From Grimontia hollisae CIP 101886 (lineage in GTDB: Bacteria; Pseudomonadota; Gammaproteobacteria; Enterobacterales; Vibrionaceae): a stretch of 64,000 nt of DNA. The translations under genes and the position numbers were made by a program. The stretch spans positions 248,001 through 312,000 of the forward strand of contig NZ_ADAQ01000010.1 in NCBI RefSeq assembly GCF_000176515.1. The letters are read 5' to 3'. The notes below the pieces were generated by a model. That model worked only from the letters and a program-made list of their open reading frames with translations. It searched no databases and was not told the DNA's origin. How positions within the stretch are numbered: the first letter of the stretch is position 1; each line of letters opens with the position of its first letter. This document shows, piece by piece, positions 1 to 8,582 of the stretch.

Positions 1-44
1 CACCACTGATTCGCTTTGCGCGACTGAATATTGCCGGTAAGTAA
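1..44 (+). CDS. C-terminal tail of an upstream gene (partial)
   Basis: One frame is open from the window edge and ends in TAA at 42-44, reading ...PLIRFARLNIAGK. A terminator hairpin follows 13 bases later, which fits the end of a rightward gene. Only 13 residues are visible, so the family cannot be named. It could also be chance open sequence. Confidence 0.35.
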   Translation, partial: PLIRFARLNIAGK

Positions 45-57
45 CTGATAAAACGTC

Positions 58-83
58 AAAGAGCCCGAGATAGGGCTCTTTTA
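58..83. terminator. Bidirectional rho-independent terminator
   Basis: The arms AAAGAGCCC and GGGCTCTTT flank a six-base loop. T-runs are present on both strands, so it can serve the partial rightward gene and the leftward NYN gene that converge here. Confidence 0.75.
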
Positions 84-103
84 ACATAGAAATCTGGCAA
101 GCG

Positions 104-589
104 TTAAAGCAGCAAGTCGTCTTCAATACCGATAAACCGGTCGACACTGTTAATCAATGAGTTGGCCGTCAGCATGGGCACACCGAACACAATGGCTTCT
201 TTACCATAGCGCTCACGCACTTTGTTCATCAGCAAATCAAAATCACCGTCGCCAGAAAGCAAAACCACGGTATCTACCTCTGGGGCCATTTCCATCACGT
301 CAATAGCAATACCTACATCCCAGTCACCTTTGGTGCTACCATCGCTGCGCTGGATGTAAGGCTTCAGCTTCACTTCAAAACCGATATGGCGAAGGGCATC
401 CTGAAACTTGATTTGCTGGTCGTCATCACGCCTGATGGCGTACGCATTGGCACAGACCACGTCCCCCATTTCCTGAAGACGCTGCCACAATTTCCGGTAG
501 TTAAACTGGCGGCCATATGCCTGACGGGTGGTGTAGTACACGTTTTGAACATCTGCGAATACAGCGATTTTTTTCAAGGAAAAACCCAT
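104..589 (-). CDS. NYN domain protein (LabA/DUF88-like, PIN-fold)
   Basis: A 161-residue protein that is essentially one NYN domain. The acidic residues that form the metal-binding site in this family are visible: FADVQN near residues 11-16, KGDWDVGIAID near 88-98 and LSGDGDF near 111-117. NYN domains belong to the PIN/FLAP nuclease fold and are usually thought to process RNA. The exact substrate of LabA-like bacterial members is not established. It stands alone, convergent with whatever lies to the left. There is no strong ribosome site before the ATG at 589; the next residues (KKIAVF) match the usual beginning of the fold, so the start cannot be far wrong. Confidence 0.8.
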   Translation of the reverse strand: MGFSLKKIAVFADVQNVYYTTRQAYGRQFNYRKLWQRLQEMGDVVCANAYAIRRDDDQQIKFQDALRHIGFEVKLKPYIQRSDGSTKGDWDVGIAIDVMEMAPEVDTVVLLSGDGDFDLLMNKVRERYGKEAIVFGVPMLTANSLINSVDRFIGIEDDLLL

Positions 590-692
590 TGTGAGTGTGA
601 CATTTCACGGTGAGAATAGCACAGCAGAGAGTAAAAACGGGGCGAGGAAAAGAGATAACGTAAATTCTGCCTGACCTGTCAGTTTACCCCTA

Positions 693-1550
693 TCAGTTCA
701 CAACCGACGCAGCGTTGATAAAGACGTCTCTTAACGGTTTGCTTTTTAGCACCCGGCCATGTCCCAAGCCCTCAGTTTCTACCAAAGTGACATGCCCAAA
801 ATGCTCAGACGCTTCTTTCGATACGCCAAACGGGGCAAACCTGTCACTTTTGTCATGGACAATAAATACCGGTGATTGACGGGCTGCGAGCTTATTAAAT
901 GGATCGATATCTTCAATGCGTACTCCGTATTCTTCACTCACTGTCGCCACCACTTCTTTGAAAAGCTTCATTGAATAACCGGACGCTTCAACCGTACCAA
1001 AGAGGTTTTCCCAATATTTAAGTACTGGGGCAACCAGGATAATGGGCTTACCCATCAACACAGGATGCTCACTTTCCAGCAAGGTCGCCCCGCCCATAGA
1101 ATGGGCAATCACCCCTTCAATGCTTTCCTGGTGGTTCAAAATATCGTCCAATGCCTTCAGAAAGGCAGGTATACTGCCTTCTTTCCCGTCACTTTTCCCA
1201 TGACCCGGATGGTCGTAGGCCAGCGCAGTAAAACCCGCTGCGGCAATATATTCCATCAGAGGAAAAAACTGGTTTGAGGAACCCGACCACCCATGCGTTA
1301 GCATCCAGGTTGGGCCAGAGCCCAACCTATACGTCATCATTTTGCCCTGCGCGGTCTCTACTGTCGCAATTTCCATACCTGCAGGCACTGGATTCACCTC
1401 TCGCCCTTTCGCTGGGGTCAGGAACAGTTTGCGAGCGGTCTTCAGCGCATGCTTGGGCGCGATTTTATGGTGGAAACGGCTTGCGATGTTCAACGCTTTT
1501 TTGCGGACACTGAACCGGTTGCTATTACCGAAGTAGATTTTGCTACTCAT
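693..1550 (-). CDS. Alpha/beta hydrolase
   Basis: A 285-residue serine hydrolase of the alpha/beta fold. An oxyanion-type HGWSGS motif lies near residue 87. The nucleophile elbow is AHSMGG with Ser151, the acid is Asp236 in KSDR, and the catalytic His is His264 in GLGHG. No signal peptide is evident, so a cytoplasmic esterase or thioesterase-like enzyme of unknown substrate is likely. The gene follows a TetR regulator, and the 76-base gap holds a palindrome that also occurs before the regulator. This suggests the hydrolase is the regulator's target and that its inducer may be a hydrolysable small molecule or lipid. Confidence 0.8.
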   Translation of the reverse strand: MSSKIYFGNSNRFSVRKKALNIASRFHHKIAPKHALKTARKLFLTPAKGREVNPVPAGMEIATVETAQGKMMTYRLGSGPTWMLTHGWSGSSNQFFPLMEYIAAAGFTALAYDHPGHGKSDGKEGSIPAFLKALDDILNHQESIEGVIAHSMGGATLLESEHPVLMGKPIILVAPVLKYWENLFGTVEASGYSMKLFKEVVATVSEEYGVRIEDIDPFNKLAARQSPVFIVHDKSDRFAPFGVSKEASEHFGHVTLVETEGLGHGRVLKSKPLRDVFINAASVVN

Positions 1551-1568
1551 GGGTGCTCCTCTATTTTT

Positions 1569-1582
1569 AGAACGGTCGTGCT
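1569..1582. promoter_or_regulatory. Putative TetR operator upstream of the hydrolase
   Basis: The 14-base sequence fits AGnACGnnCGTnCT, a palindrome whose half-sites match exactly. It lies 19 bases before the hydrolase start. A near copy occurs before the adjacent TetR gene. Assignment to that TetR protein is inferred from position and repetition. Confidence 0.5.
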
Positions 1583-1626
1583 ATTTAAATTCAAAGAAAA
1601 AGCAGACCAGCAATCCATCTGCTTAA

Positions 1627-2223
1627 TTATGATTTTTTCCGGGCTTTGGCGAACAAATCGTCAATGCCTTTCCAGAATTTCTGGGCACATTCCGATTCCA
1701 GTTTTAACGTCCTGAACAGGTGACTGCTGAGATACAAGCCATACAGTTCATAAACCGTCTGCCAACAATCCAGATCATCATGAAACTCGCCGGTTTCAAT
1801 GCCTTTCTCAAACTGTATTCGCAGGTAGTTGAGCCAGGTTTTAATCGTACCTTCCAGTGCCTGTTGCATTGGGTCATCATCGTTATGGCTCTCTCGCCAG
1901 GCATCAAGAAACATGCAGCTTCCCTGAAAGGAATCGTTCCAGGTTAACCAGTTATCCAGCATATGGCGAATCTTGGCCTCAATGCTGGGATGCGACGCAT
2001 CGCGACAGGGCTCAATAATGCGCGCGACAAAACATTCACTTGCATACCTCACCACCGCTGCCTGCAAATTGGCGCGCGAATTAAAATGGGCAAACAAACC
2101 GCTTTTCGACATTCCCACACGCTTTGCCAGTTCACCGATAGTCAGGCTTTCAAGCCCTTCCTGGCTCGCCATTTCAAATGCGGTGTTCAAAATCTGTTCG
2201 CGTGTCTGTTGCTTTTTACTCAT
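1627..2223 (-). CDS. TetR/AcrR family transcriptional regulator
   Basis: A 198-residue regulator. The N-terminal helix-turn-helix spans about residues 10-55 (TREQILNTAFEMA ... IGELAKRVGMSKSGLFAHF). A larger ligand-binding helical domain follows. An in-frame ATG at 2247 would add eight residues, but no ribosome site precedes it and it abuts the operator. The ATG at 2223 follows AGGTAAGAG and starts with the usual polar lead into the first helix, so it is preferred. It lies directly upstream of the hydrolase and probably represses both itself and that gene. Confidence 0.85.
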   Translation of the reverse strand: MSKKQQTREQILNTAFEMASQEGLESLTIGELAKRVGMSKSGLFAHFNSRANLQAAVVRYASECFVARIIEPCRDASHPSIEAKIRHMLDNWLTWNDSFQGSCMFLDAWRESHNDDDPMQQALEGTIKTWLNYLRIQFEKGIETGEFHDDLDCWQTVYELYGLYLSSHLFRTLKLESECAQKFWKGIDDLFAKARKKS

Positions 2224-2255
2224 TCGCCCATTTCTCTTACCTGACATCTAAAAAT

Positions 2256-2269
2256 AGCACGAGCGTTCG
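2256..2269. promoter_or_regulatory. Putative TetR autoregulatory operator
   Basis: AGCACGAGCGTTCG, the same AGnACGnnCGT core as the palindrome at 1569-1582 with one end base changed. It lies 33 bases before the preferred TetR start, where promoter occlusion would be expected. Confidence 0.45.
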
Positions 2270-2319
2270 ATTGATCAACGCTCTCTTTGCTGGTCAGAGT
2301 AGTGCATAGCCTGTCATTT

Positions 2320-3219
2320 TCAGAGGCCAAATCTCCGCTGATAGCGCGGCAACATACTTTCATTGCCAACAATCCCCCCCTGGTGGATATACAAGAGCGT
2401 TTTATCAGGGTTGGCTACCCGCCATTGTTGTAAACAACGCCACATCATCGGGTCATACAACAAGTCAAACTCGACCCCGGTTTCATCCAGCAACGCTTTC
2501 CACATCCGGTAATCATCCTGGTAAAGTTTACCAAAATGGTGTTTAGCCGATAGTTCAATAATGGTGGGAAAGCAGGATTCACCCAGCTCGCGAAATTGTT
2601 CAACCAGATACGCTTTACCACCCACACACGGACAGGTCAGCACGTCAATCCCCTGATTTTTTAGATGTTTATGCAAGAATAGGGCTGTTGTGCCTGTCCC
2701 GGAAGGGAGAGCGACGACCAAATTGTTGATTGAATGGGTCTGCGCCCAATTCAGAATCTCCTGGGCAAGCATGGCAACACCTTTTTCTGCCAGTGGTGAA
2801 CGCCCGCCTTCCGGCACGCACAGACAGTGATTCCCTGTTCGATAGGTGTCAATGTAGTCCTTGGGATGCACAGGAACATCAGAAACGTCAGAGACCGCAA
2901 TAACCGCCGCCCCTAACGCCAGTGCCTGACGGTAGTTACCAATCGGGTGCGCTTTCAGCCATTGCGGAATACGATCAACATAGAACTCTAATTTCCATCC
3001 CTTTATTTGGGCAAGCGCTGCAAGAGATAACAAAGAGTTTGCCTGCGGCGAGCCATAGCCAATCAAGTGTGTGATAGTGTCATCTTCCAACTCCAGCAAC
3101 GCCATCAGTTTGCGCGCTTTGTTGCCGGAAAAATAGGGGTGTAAAAGATCATCACGCTTTAGGTAGAAAGCATCGCCATTAAACGTGTGCCGGGTGATTG
3201 GGGTGTGGGAAAGTTTCAT
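2320..3219 (-). CDS. PLP-dependent deaminase, ACC deaminase/D-cysteine desulfhydrase family
   Basis: A 299-residue fold-type II PLP enzyme. The family start motif LKRDDLLHPYFSGNKARKL (about residues 20-38) holds the Lys that forms the Schiff base with PLP. A glycine/serine-rich phosphate loop (LPSGTGTTA) lies near residue 172. Members either open the ring of 1-aminocyclopropane-1-carboxylate or release sulfide from D-cysteine; the sequence alone does not settle which. It follows an Lrp-family gene by 64 bases on the same strand. Lrp-type genes beside such deaminases often respond to the enzyme's amino-acid substrate, so local control is likely. Confidence 0.8.
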   Translation of the reverse strand: MKLSHTPITRHTFNGDAFYLKRDDLLHPYFSGNKARKLMALLELEDDTITHLIGYGSPQANSLLSLAALAQIKGWKLEFYVDRIPQWLKAHPIGNYRQALALGAAVIAVSDVSDVPVHPKDYIDTYRTGNHCLCVPEGGRSPLAEKGVAMLAQEILNWAQTHSINNLVVALPSGTGTTALFLHKHLKNQGIDVLTCPCVGGKAYLVEQFRELGESCFPTIIELSAKHHFGKLYQDDYRMWKALLDETGVEFDLLYDPMMWRCLQQWRVANPDKTLLYIHQGGIVGNESMLPRYQRRFGL

Positions 3220-3283
3220 TATTTGCGTCGACAGTTTATGCGTATCCCAAAGCAGCAGGTCTTACTGCTTTTTTATGGGAAGA

Positions 3284-3757
3284 TCAAATTGATATATTTT
3301 CTAACCCTATTGCTGTTTCAAACTTCACTTGACGCATAGCCACAGACGTATGGAATTTGCGTATGTTGAGATCGGTGTGCAGCACCCTTTCAACAAACGC
3401 TTCATAAGCTTTAATATCGGTGACATTCACGATCAGCACGAAATCATAACTACCAGACGTTTGGTAACACTGGGTCACTTCCGGGGCTTTAAGGATTGAA
3501 GTGCGAAACGTCTGATAAATTTCCCGACGGTCCCTTTCCATTTCCACCGATACAATCATTGTCATTTTTACCCCTGCTAACGCCGGGTCCAAAATAGCCA
3601 CATCACGTGCGATCACTTTCTCGTCACGCAAGCGCTTCACGCGCTTGAGGCATGCAGGCGGCGAAAGTCCAACACGTTCTGCCAAATCAACATTTGCGAT
3701 TCGGTTGTCCTGTTGCAGTGCGACTAAAATGCGTTTATCGATCCTATCAATGTCCAT
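3284..3757 (-). CDS. Lrp/AsnC family transcriptional regulator
   Basis: A 157-residue protein of normal Lrp length. The AsnC-type winged helix-turn-helix covers about residues 3-50 (IDKRILVALQQDNR ... LAERVGLSPPACLKRVKRL). A RAM ligand-sensing domain with the typical YQTSGSYDFVL strand follows. A TTG codon at 3772 would extend the protein by five residues; the ATG at 3757 gives the usual family start and is preferred. The gene is divergent from the Gate protein and upstream of the PLP deaminase, so it may regulate either neighbour. The ligand is presumably an amino acid. Confidence 0.85.
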   Translation of the reverse strand: MDIDRIDKRILVALQQDNRIANVDLAERVGLSPPACLKRVKRLRDEKVIARDVAILDPALAGVKMTMIVSVEMERDRREIYQTFRTSILKAPEVTQCYQTSGSYDFVLIVNVTDIKAYEAFVERVLHTDLNIRKFHTSVAMRQVKFETAIGLENISI

Positions 3758-3905
3758 GCTTCTTAAATCCAATTAAATATCCGTCATAATTTCTTATAAC
3801 TTTACTAACAAGAAATTTTAAAGCAAACACTCTTGTTAAATGAAAATTCTGTTAACTTCAAACGGGTTACTATAAAACCTTACACAGATTCTCTGGCAGC
3901 CAGCA

Positions 3906-4394
3906 ATGGAAAATGCTGCTTCACTGACAGCATGGGGCATCAGCCAATTCCAGAACCTGATATTGGTCTTCGTCATTATCACCGTATTACTCTTCGTACT
4001 TAACCTGCTGAAAGTGTTGGGTATAGAACGTTTGATTGCCAAAGCACTAAGCCCATTCCTGCGCCTGCTCGGCATCAGCAAAGAGGCGACCAACCTGACG
4101 CTGATTGGTATTACACTTGGCCTGTCATATGGTGGCGGTCTGCTGATCAACGAAGCCAAGAGAGGACACATACCTCCGAAAGATATATTCACTGCCATTA
4201 CCTTGTTGGGACTGCTTCACAGCCTGATTGAAGATACATTGCTGATGCTGGTGATTGGCGCTGACTTTATAGCGATATTCTGGGTACGGCTGGTGTTTGC
4301 GCTGGTATTAGTTGGTGTCATATCAAGATTCATGTGGTTGATTGAAGGTAAACGTTACGAGCAGCTCTTTTTCCGCTCGGTCGTGACGGGTTGA
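3906..4394 (+). CDS. Gate/nucleoside-recognition domain membrane protein
   Basis: A 162-residue integral membrane protein with about four hydrophobic segments (roughly residues 14-38, 63-85, 95-115 and 118-145). The loop ITLGLSYGGGLLINEAKRG resembles the Gate domain of YjiG/SpoIIM-type proteins and nucleoside transporters. Its transported substrate, if any, is unknown. The ribosome site before 3906 is weak. The frame is open upstream only to a stop at 3873-3875, so it is not an obvious fragment of a longer protein. It is divergent from the Lrp gene. Confidence 0.7.
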   Translation: MENAASLTAWGISQFQNLILVFVIITVLLFVLNLLKVLGIERLIAKALSPFLRLLGISKEATNLTLIGITLGLSYGGGLLINEAKRGHIPPKDIFTAITLLGLLHSLIEDTLLMLVIGADFIAIFWVRLVFALVLVGVISRFMWLIEGKRYEQLFFRSVVTG

Positions 4395-4491
4395 CTTATT
4401 CGTGTAAAGAGAAATTTGTGGCGGAGAAATCGACGCAGGAAAGCAGAAACAAAATAGGAGGAAAGGCAACAGATAGCGGCACTCTAATGGA

Positions 4492-4530
4492 GGTTACCCG
4501 GGCAAAAAGTCGTGATTTGCCCAGATAACC
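4492..4530. other. Stem-loop between convergent genes
   Basis: GGTTA..GGGCAAA pairs with TTTGCCC..TAACC around a nine-base loop. It sits between the convergent Gate protein gene and the hypothetical gene at 4566. There is no T-run on either side, so it is not a classical terminator. Confidence 0.35.
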
Positions 4531-4565
4531 GCTCGCCAACGATTTACTGTCTTCATTCGATGAAC

Positions 4566-4877
4566 TTAGTGAGTGATCCTGATTTCCACGTTATACGGTG
4601 TCTCTAATTGCACATTGTCACCAAACTTTACTATCGTTTCGCGCGCCAGCACTTCACCGGAAAACTTGGCTTTCTTATTTTCAATCAGGTCACGCCAGAT
4701 AGTGTCCAGCGACAATATGCGTGAATCATTAAAACCTTCAAACGACAAAGTTATACAGTCGTGCCAATCAGTGCCTCTGCCTGTTATTTCGTACTCCGCG
4801 CCTACATCACTAACAGTACGCTTGGACGAAATTTCAACATAAAACTCGGCAACTTCTTGTTCTCTCCATGTATTCAT
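4566..4877 (-). CDS. Hypothetical protein, 103 residues
   Basis: A small acidic soluble protein without signal peptide or membrane segment that I do not recognise. It alternates short hydrophobic strands with charged residues, which suggests a beta-rich compact domain. A single Cys and a WHD motif sit near the middle. GAGAGG about 12 bases before the ATG is a possible ribosome site. It is isolated between a convergent membrane protein gene and the divergent M60 lipoprotein. The opposite strand over the same bases also has an open frame, so coding status is likely but not certain. Confidence 0.5.
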   Translation of the reverse strand: MNTWREQEVAEFYVEISSKRTVSDVGAEYEITGRGTDWHDCITLSFEGFNDSRILSLDTIWRDLIENKKAKFSGEVLARETIVKFGDNVQLETPYNVEIRITH

Positions 4878-5166
4878 CTAGGATGCCTCTCACATTATAC
4901 CTGTCGAAATTATAGACATACATTCTGATTTTGGTCGCAAAAATGAGACAAATGTGACTTAAAACAGTCCAGGCATCGCCCCAAAATAATGGGATGGAAC
5001 AGTGTGTATTTGTTATCCACATCTCTTGCGTTTGCCATCTCAGCCTTGATTGCTTTTCGCATATTGAACTGAGATCCACGTCGCGCTATATTCATCATCC
5101 TCAAAAAAATACACATAACGTTAAAGACAACCACTCATAAGGTAAGACATTGTTTAACAATGAAAA

Positions 5167-8100
5167 ATGAAAAAGTTAATAGTATTAGTCGCCAGTTCAT
5201 TTGTATTATGGGGCTGTGGTGACAATAACGAGATTGGGGTAAATACAAACAAACCCGAAAATGCCCAGACGTATCGCGTAAACACAGTACTTGCATCTTC
5301 AAACGGTGTTATTTTTCCATCCGAAGCAATGGTGAAACACGGTGAGACTGTCGAGTTCCGTATTACGCCTAATCCAGCATTCTATATCGACAAGGTTGAG
5401 GGGTGTGGTGGCACACTCAATGGTCACACATACACAACAGGTGTGCTGACTGAAGATTGCACGATCTCTGTTTCATTTATATCTGATGTAGAACAGGCTC
5501 TGGCACATGCTGATCACGCGTTAGCAGCAGAAAGCAGTTTGTTGAAAACGGCATATGCCACGATTGAAAACATCAAAACATCACGTCGAACTGAACTGCC
5601 TGCATTTTTTAAAGGCGTGAATACCCTGACCTGGGACCCAACCCACGACTCCATCCACTTTCCTCAATTCGCAAATATCGAAAACACTGACGTACTGCTC
5701 CGGGCTAACACAGACCATAGTGGAAACCCGGCAGACAAGGTACTGGCCTTGTACCGCATTGGTAAAAACGGACATCGATCTATCGTGTCTGGCGCGAACA
5801 TTCTCGCTCTAGCGGAGTCTGGCACGGCGGGTTCTGACTTTAACCAGTTTGCCAAAAACGTGGTCGAGTGGCTGGCAGGTCGCAAAATTGAAGGCTCGAA
5901 AACGCCACTGTCTGTCGTGACCTCACACATCCCTAACAGCTACCCTTACTTTGAACATTACCCCAAAATTAAAGCGTGGCTGGAGAAGAATTATCCTGGT
6001 CAATACGTGCTGAATGAGCACAAAGCCTGTGATTACAGCAATCTACTCTCTTGTATCCAAACACAATCGCCAGATTTGGTGTTGATCGGCGGTGATGATT
6101 ACCAGAAGAAAGGCTATGCGGGCATCCGTGACGCTATTCAGTATATGGAACAACATAACATCCCATATATGACGTCACATAATGCCAAGTTCCCGTCGGA
6201 TCAGCCTATGCTGGAGGCATTCTACCAAGAGCAGATGATCTTTGGTGACACCAACTATTGGGGCAAATACCGCCTCAACAACGCCACCCGTGATGTATTG
6301 ATTACGGAAACGCCGCTGTATAACAGCATCAGTCAGTTACTTGAGGCCTTCGAGCAGGAACACTTTGATGCTGAGGCGCTTAAAACGTGTGGCAGTAACT
6401 TCATCACCTGTAATTCAGATCTTTTCAACAACGCCTTTAAAACGGCCGCAGACTGGTTCCGATGGGCAGCACAAGCCGCTGACCAACAAAATCTGGATCC
6501 GTTTAAAACGGACAATCACCTGTTGTTGAAACTGGGACTTCTGCTGGCCGATAAATATCGCGCAGCCATTGACTATCCAATTGATATTAAAGACGTTGCG
6601 GAATGGTATCGCGCGATGTTTGCCGACTGGGTGATCAGCTATAGCCGTGCAGACAACCGCGCCCAGCCGGATCTGGGCGAGTTTATAACCGACAGGTCTA
6701 ATCTGAAAAAAGGGATTAACGCGCACTATCGCTATCCAGAGACTGTTACGGAGCGCAAAACCATCAGTGTGATGTACCCCAACCAGTGGACGACTACCGG
6801 TTGGTACGCACTGCCGGGACAAACAATCACGCTCAAGCGTCTGGATAACGGCAACCATAAGGTAAAAGTGAAACTGAACTATCACAGATACAACACCAAC
6901 CGTGCGTATGAACAACATGTATACCGTGGCCCGCTGGAAATGCTCAGCGAACGCATCTCCATTCCGGCAGGCGGCAGTGCAACGTTTTCAACCCCTTACG
7001 GTGGACCCATTTACCTGAGCTTTTACAAAAATGGCGCGGGTGAAGCACTGACAACCGAGATCGAAGCGTCTGGCGTTGCCAAGCATCCAACCATCATGGA
7101 TTTTTCTGACGAAAAGCAACGTGTAGAGTTTGAACAACGTTTACTGGAAACAGAACTGCCACATGTTGACTTGCGTACCGATTCAGCAGAGCAGCACTTG
7201 CGTCGTGACCGCTTTGAAGGCGCGATAGGCAAAGAATATGCGTCAACATCAGCATTGCTCACTGGCATCAGGGAAGACCATTTAGAAACGGTGTATAACC
7301 TCGCAGGTTTTAAAGTGCAGGGAAAAACACTCGATGAATCGTTGTCACCGCAAGTGGTTGCCGCCTGTAAATCCGTGATGGGTGAAGATTGTGTGGATGA
7401 GTCATTACATATTCGAGCGATTATCCAGCATGCCAACTATGACCAAAATGCACATTGCGGTGTCGGGTGCTCAGGCAACCCCTGGGATTCCAGTGACAGA
7501 ATTTCACCGACAGGTTGGTTGGATAACCATGAGCTGGGCCACAACCTGCAAACCGGGAAACTTAATGTGCACTATGTGCCAGCAGGCAGTGAAAATACCT
7601 GGAGCGCATATCAGAACCGGGCGGGAGAGAACTCAAACAACATCTTCCCGTATGTGTCGCTGTGGCGTAAGCACTATATCCGCGACGGCCAAGTGACAAA
7701 GATTGAAGATGGACATATGAACCACAAAGATTTGTTCTTTGCCTTTATGTCTGATGCGGCACAGGTAAAAGATAAATCGGGCAAGCGCGTAGTGCTATAC
7801 CCCGGCTGTAAAGTGGCAGACGCAGGCGAAAGCCGCTACGAAGCGCTTTGGGCAAACGGTGGTTATGCGGTTCATAACAGTCCACGGATGGCGTTTTATA
7901 TCCAGATGGCCCTGCGTGCCCATGGCATGACGTTGAGAGATGGTACTACGTTGAAAAACGGGTTCGATATCTTCACCACTTTGTATCTCCACCAACGTAT
8001 ATTTGATAAATACGCAGGAAGTAAAGAGTCGTGGGATCTACACCGCGAACAACTAGGCTTCCCGCTGTTTGAATACAAATCAACCTCCGGTGAAGTGAAA

Positions 8101-8391
8101 CACATGCCAGGAAACGATTTTATGCTGGTGACGTTAAGTTATTACACCGGGTATGACTGGACACCGCATTTTGATCTGCTAGGCCTGAGATACTCTGATT
8201 TGGCGAAAAAGCAAGCCGTTCAACATGGTACAAAAGGCAAGTTAGAGATGGGTATGTATGTGCTTGAGAAAGACTTACCGCCACGCACGATGAGTAAGGG
8301 TTTAGAGTTTATCAAGTTGTCTCTTAAAGACGGCACAACTAAATGGCCACGGGATAATTCAACGCCGGCAGACTGTAACCCCGCCCTCTAA
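5167..8391 (+). CDS. M60-like zinc metalloprotease lipoprotein (AcfD/SslE-related)
   Basis: A 1074-residue exported lipoprotein. The signal peptide ends in the lipobox LWGC with Cys17 as lipidation site. Residues 35-105 form a B-repeat-like beta domain. The catalytic motif HELGH is at 788-792, and Glu821 in GENSNN stands 28 residues after the second His, which matches the M60 (enhancin-like) gluzincin pattern HExxHx(8-28)E. M60 proteins cut glycoproteins such as mucins; the known AcfD/SslE members act at or outside the cell surface. It is shorter than AcfD and lacks that protein's N-terminal domains. Paired cysteines suggest disulfides. It is single-gene with its own terminator. Confidence 0.85.
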   Translation: MKKLIVLVASSFVLWGCGDNNEIGVNTNKPENAQTYRVNTVLASSNGVIFPSEAMVKHGETVEFRITPNPAFYIDKVEGCGGTLNGHTYTTGVLTEDCTISVSFISDVEQALAHADHALAAESSLLKTAYATIENIKTSRRTELPAFFKGVNTLTWDPTHDSIHFPQFANIENTDVLLRANTDHSGNPADKVLALYRIGKNGHRSIVSGANILALAESGTAGSDFNQFAKNVVEWLAGRKIEGSKTPLSVVTSHIPNSYPYFEHYPKIKAWLEKNYPGQYVLNEHKACDYSNLLSCIQTQSPDLVLIGGDDYQKKGYAGIRDAIQYMEQHNIPYMTSHNAKFPSDQPMLEAFYQEQMIFGDTNYWGKYRLNNATRDVLITETPLYNSISQLLEAFEQEHFDAEALKTCGSNFITCNSDLFNNAFKTAADWFRWAAQAADQQNLDPFKTDNHLLLKLGLLLADKYRAAIDYPIDIKDVAEWYRAMFADWVISYSRADNRAQPDLGEFITDRSNLKKGINAHYRYPETVTERKTISVMYPNQWTTTGWYALPGQTITLKRLDNGNHKVKVKLNYHRYNTNRAYEQHVYRGPLEMLSERISIPAGGSATFSTPYGGPIYLSFYKNGAGEALTTEIEASGVAKHPTIMDFSDEKQRVEFEQRLLETELPHVDLRTDSAEQHLRRDRFEGAIGKEYASTSALLTGIREDHLETVYNLAGFKVQGKTLDESLSPQVVAACKSVMGEDCVDESLHIRAIIQHANYDQNAHCGVGCSGNPWDSSDRISPTGWLDNHELGHNLQTGKLNVHYVPAGSENTWSAYQNRAGENSNNIFPYVSLWRKHYIRDGQVTKIEDGHMNHKDLFFAFMSDAAQVKDKSGKRVVLYPGCKVADAGESRYEALWANGGYAVHNSPRMAFYIQMALRAHGMTLRDGTTLKNGFDIFTTLYLHQRIFDKYAGSKESWDLHREQLGFPLFEYKSTSGEVKHMPGNDFMLVTLSYYTGYDWTPHFDLLGLRYSDLAKKQAVQHGTKGKLEMGMYVLEKDLPPRTMSKGLEFIKLSLKDGTTKWPRDNSTPADCNPAL

Positions 8392-8410
8392 GATAAAGCA
8401 TGTATAAAGC

Positions 8411-8443
8411 AAAAGCCTGGTGACACCATCACCAGGCTTTTTT
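8411..8443 (+). terminator. Rho-independent terminator of the M60 gene
   Basis: The arms AAGCCTGGTG and CACCAGGCTT enclose seven bases and are followed by a run of T. It lies 20 bases after the M60 stop codon. Confidence 0.85.
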
Positions 8444-8582
8444 AGTTCAAAAATCTCAATCACTGCATGGATAAATCGGCTGGTTTGAAAAACACTTATA
8501 TCCAAACGTACTTCAGTTACCGTGAGCGCGATATGGCCTCCAAGCAGATTCACATTCATTCAACACAGCGGAGAAGCGAGGG

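Noticed and set aside
3249-3274. Terminator between the Lrp gene and the PLP deaminase gene
   Set aside because: The stem AAAGCAG/CTGCTTT has its T-run on the plus strand, opposite to both genes, so it does not end the Lrp message.
4910-5134. 74-codon leftward frame before the M60 gene
   Set aside because: Its middle looks somewhat protein-like and has a CxxC, but there is no ribosome site, it overlaps the other small frame at 4834-5079, and it lies in a region expected to hold divergent promoters.
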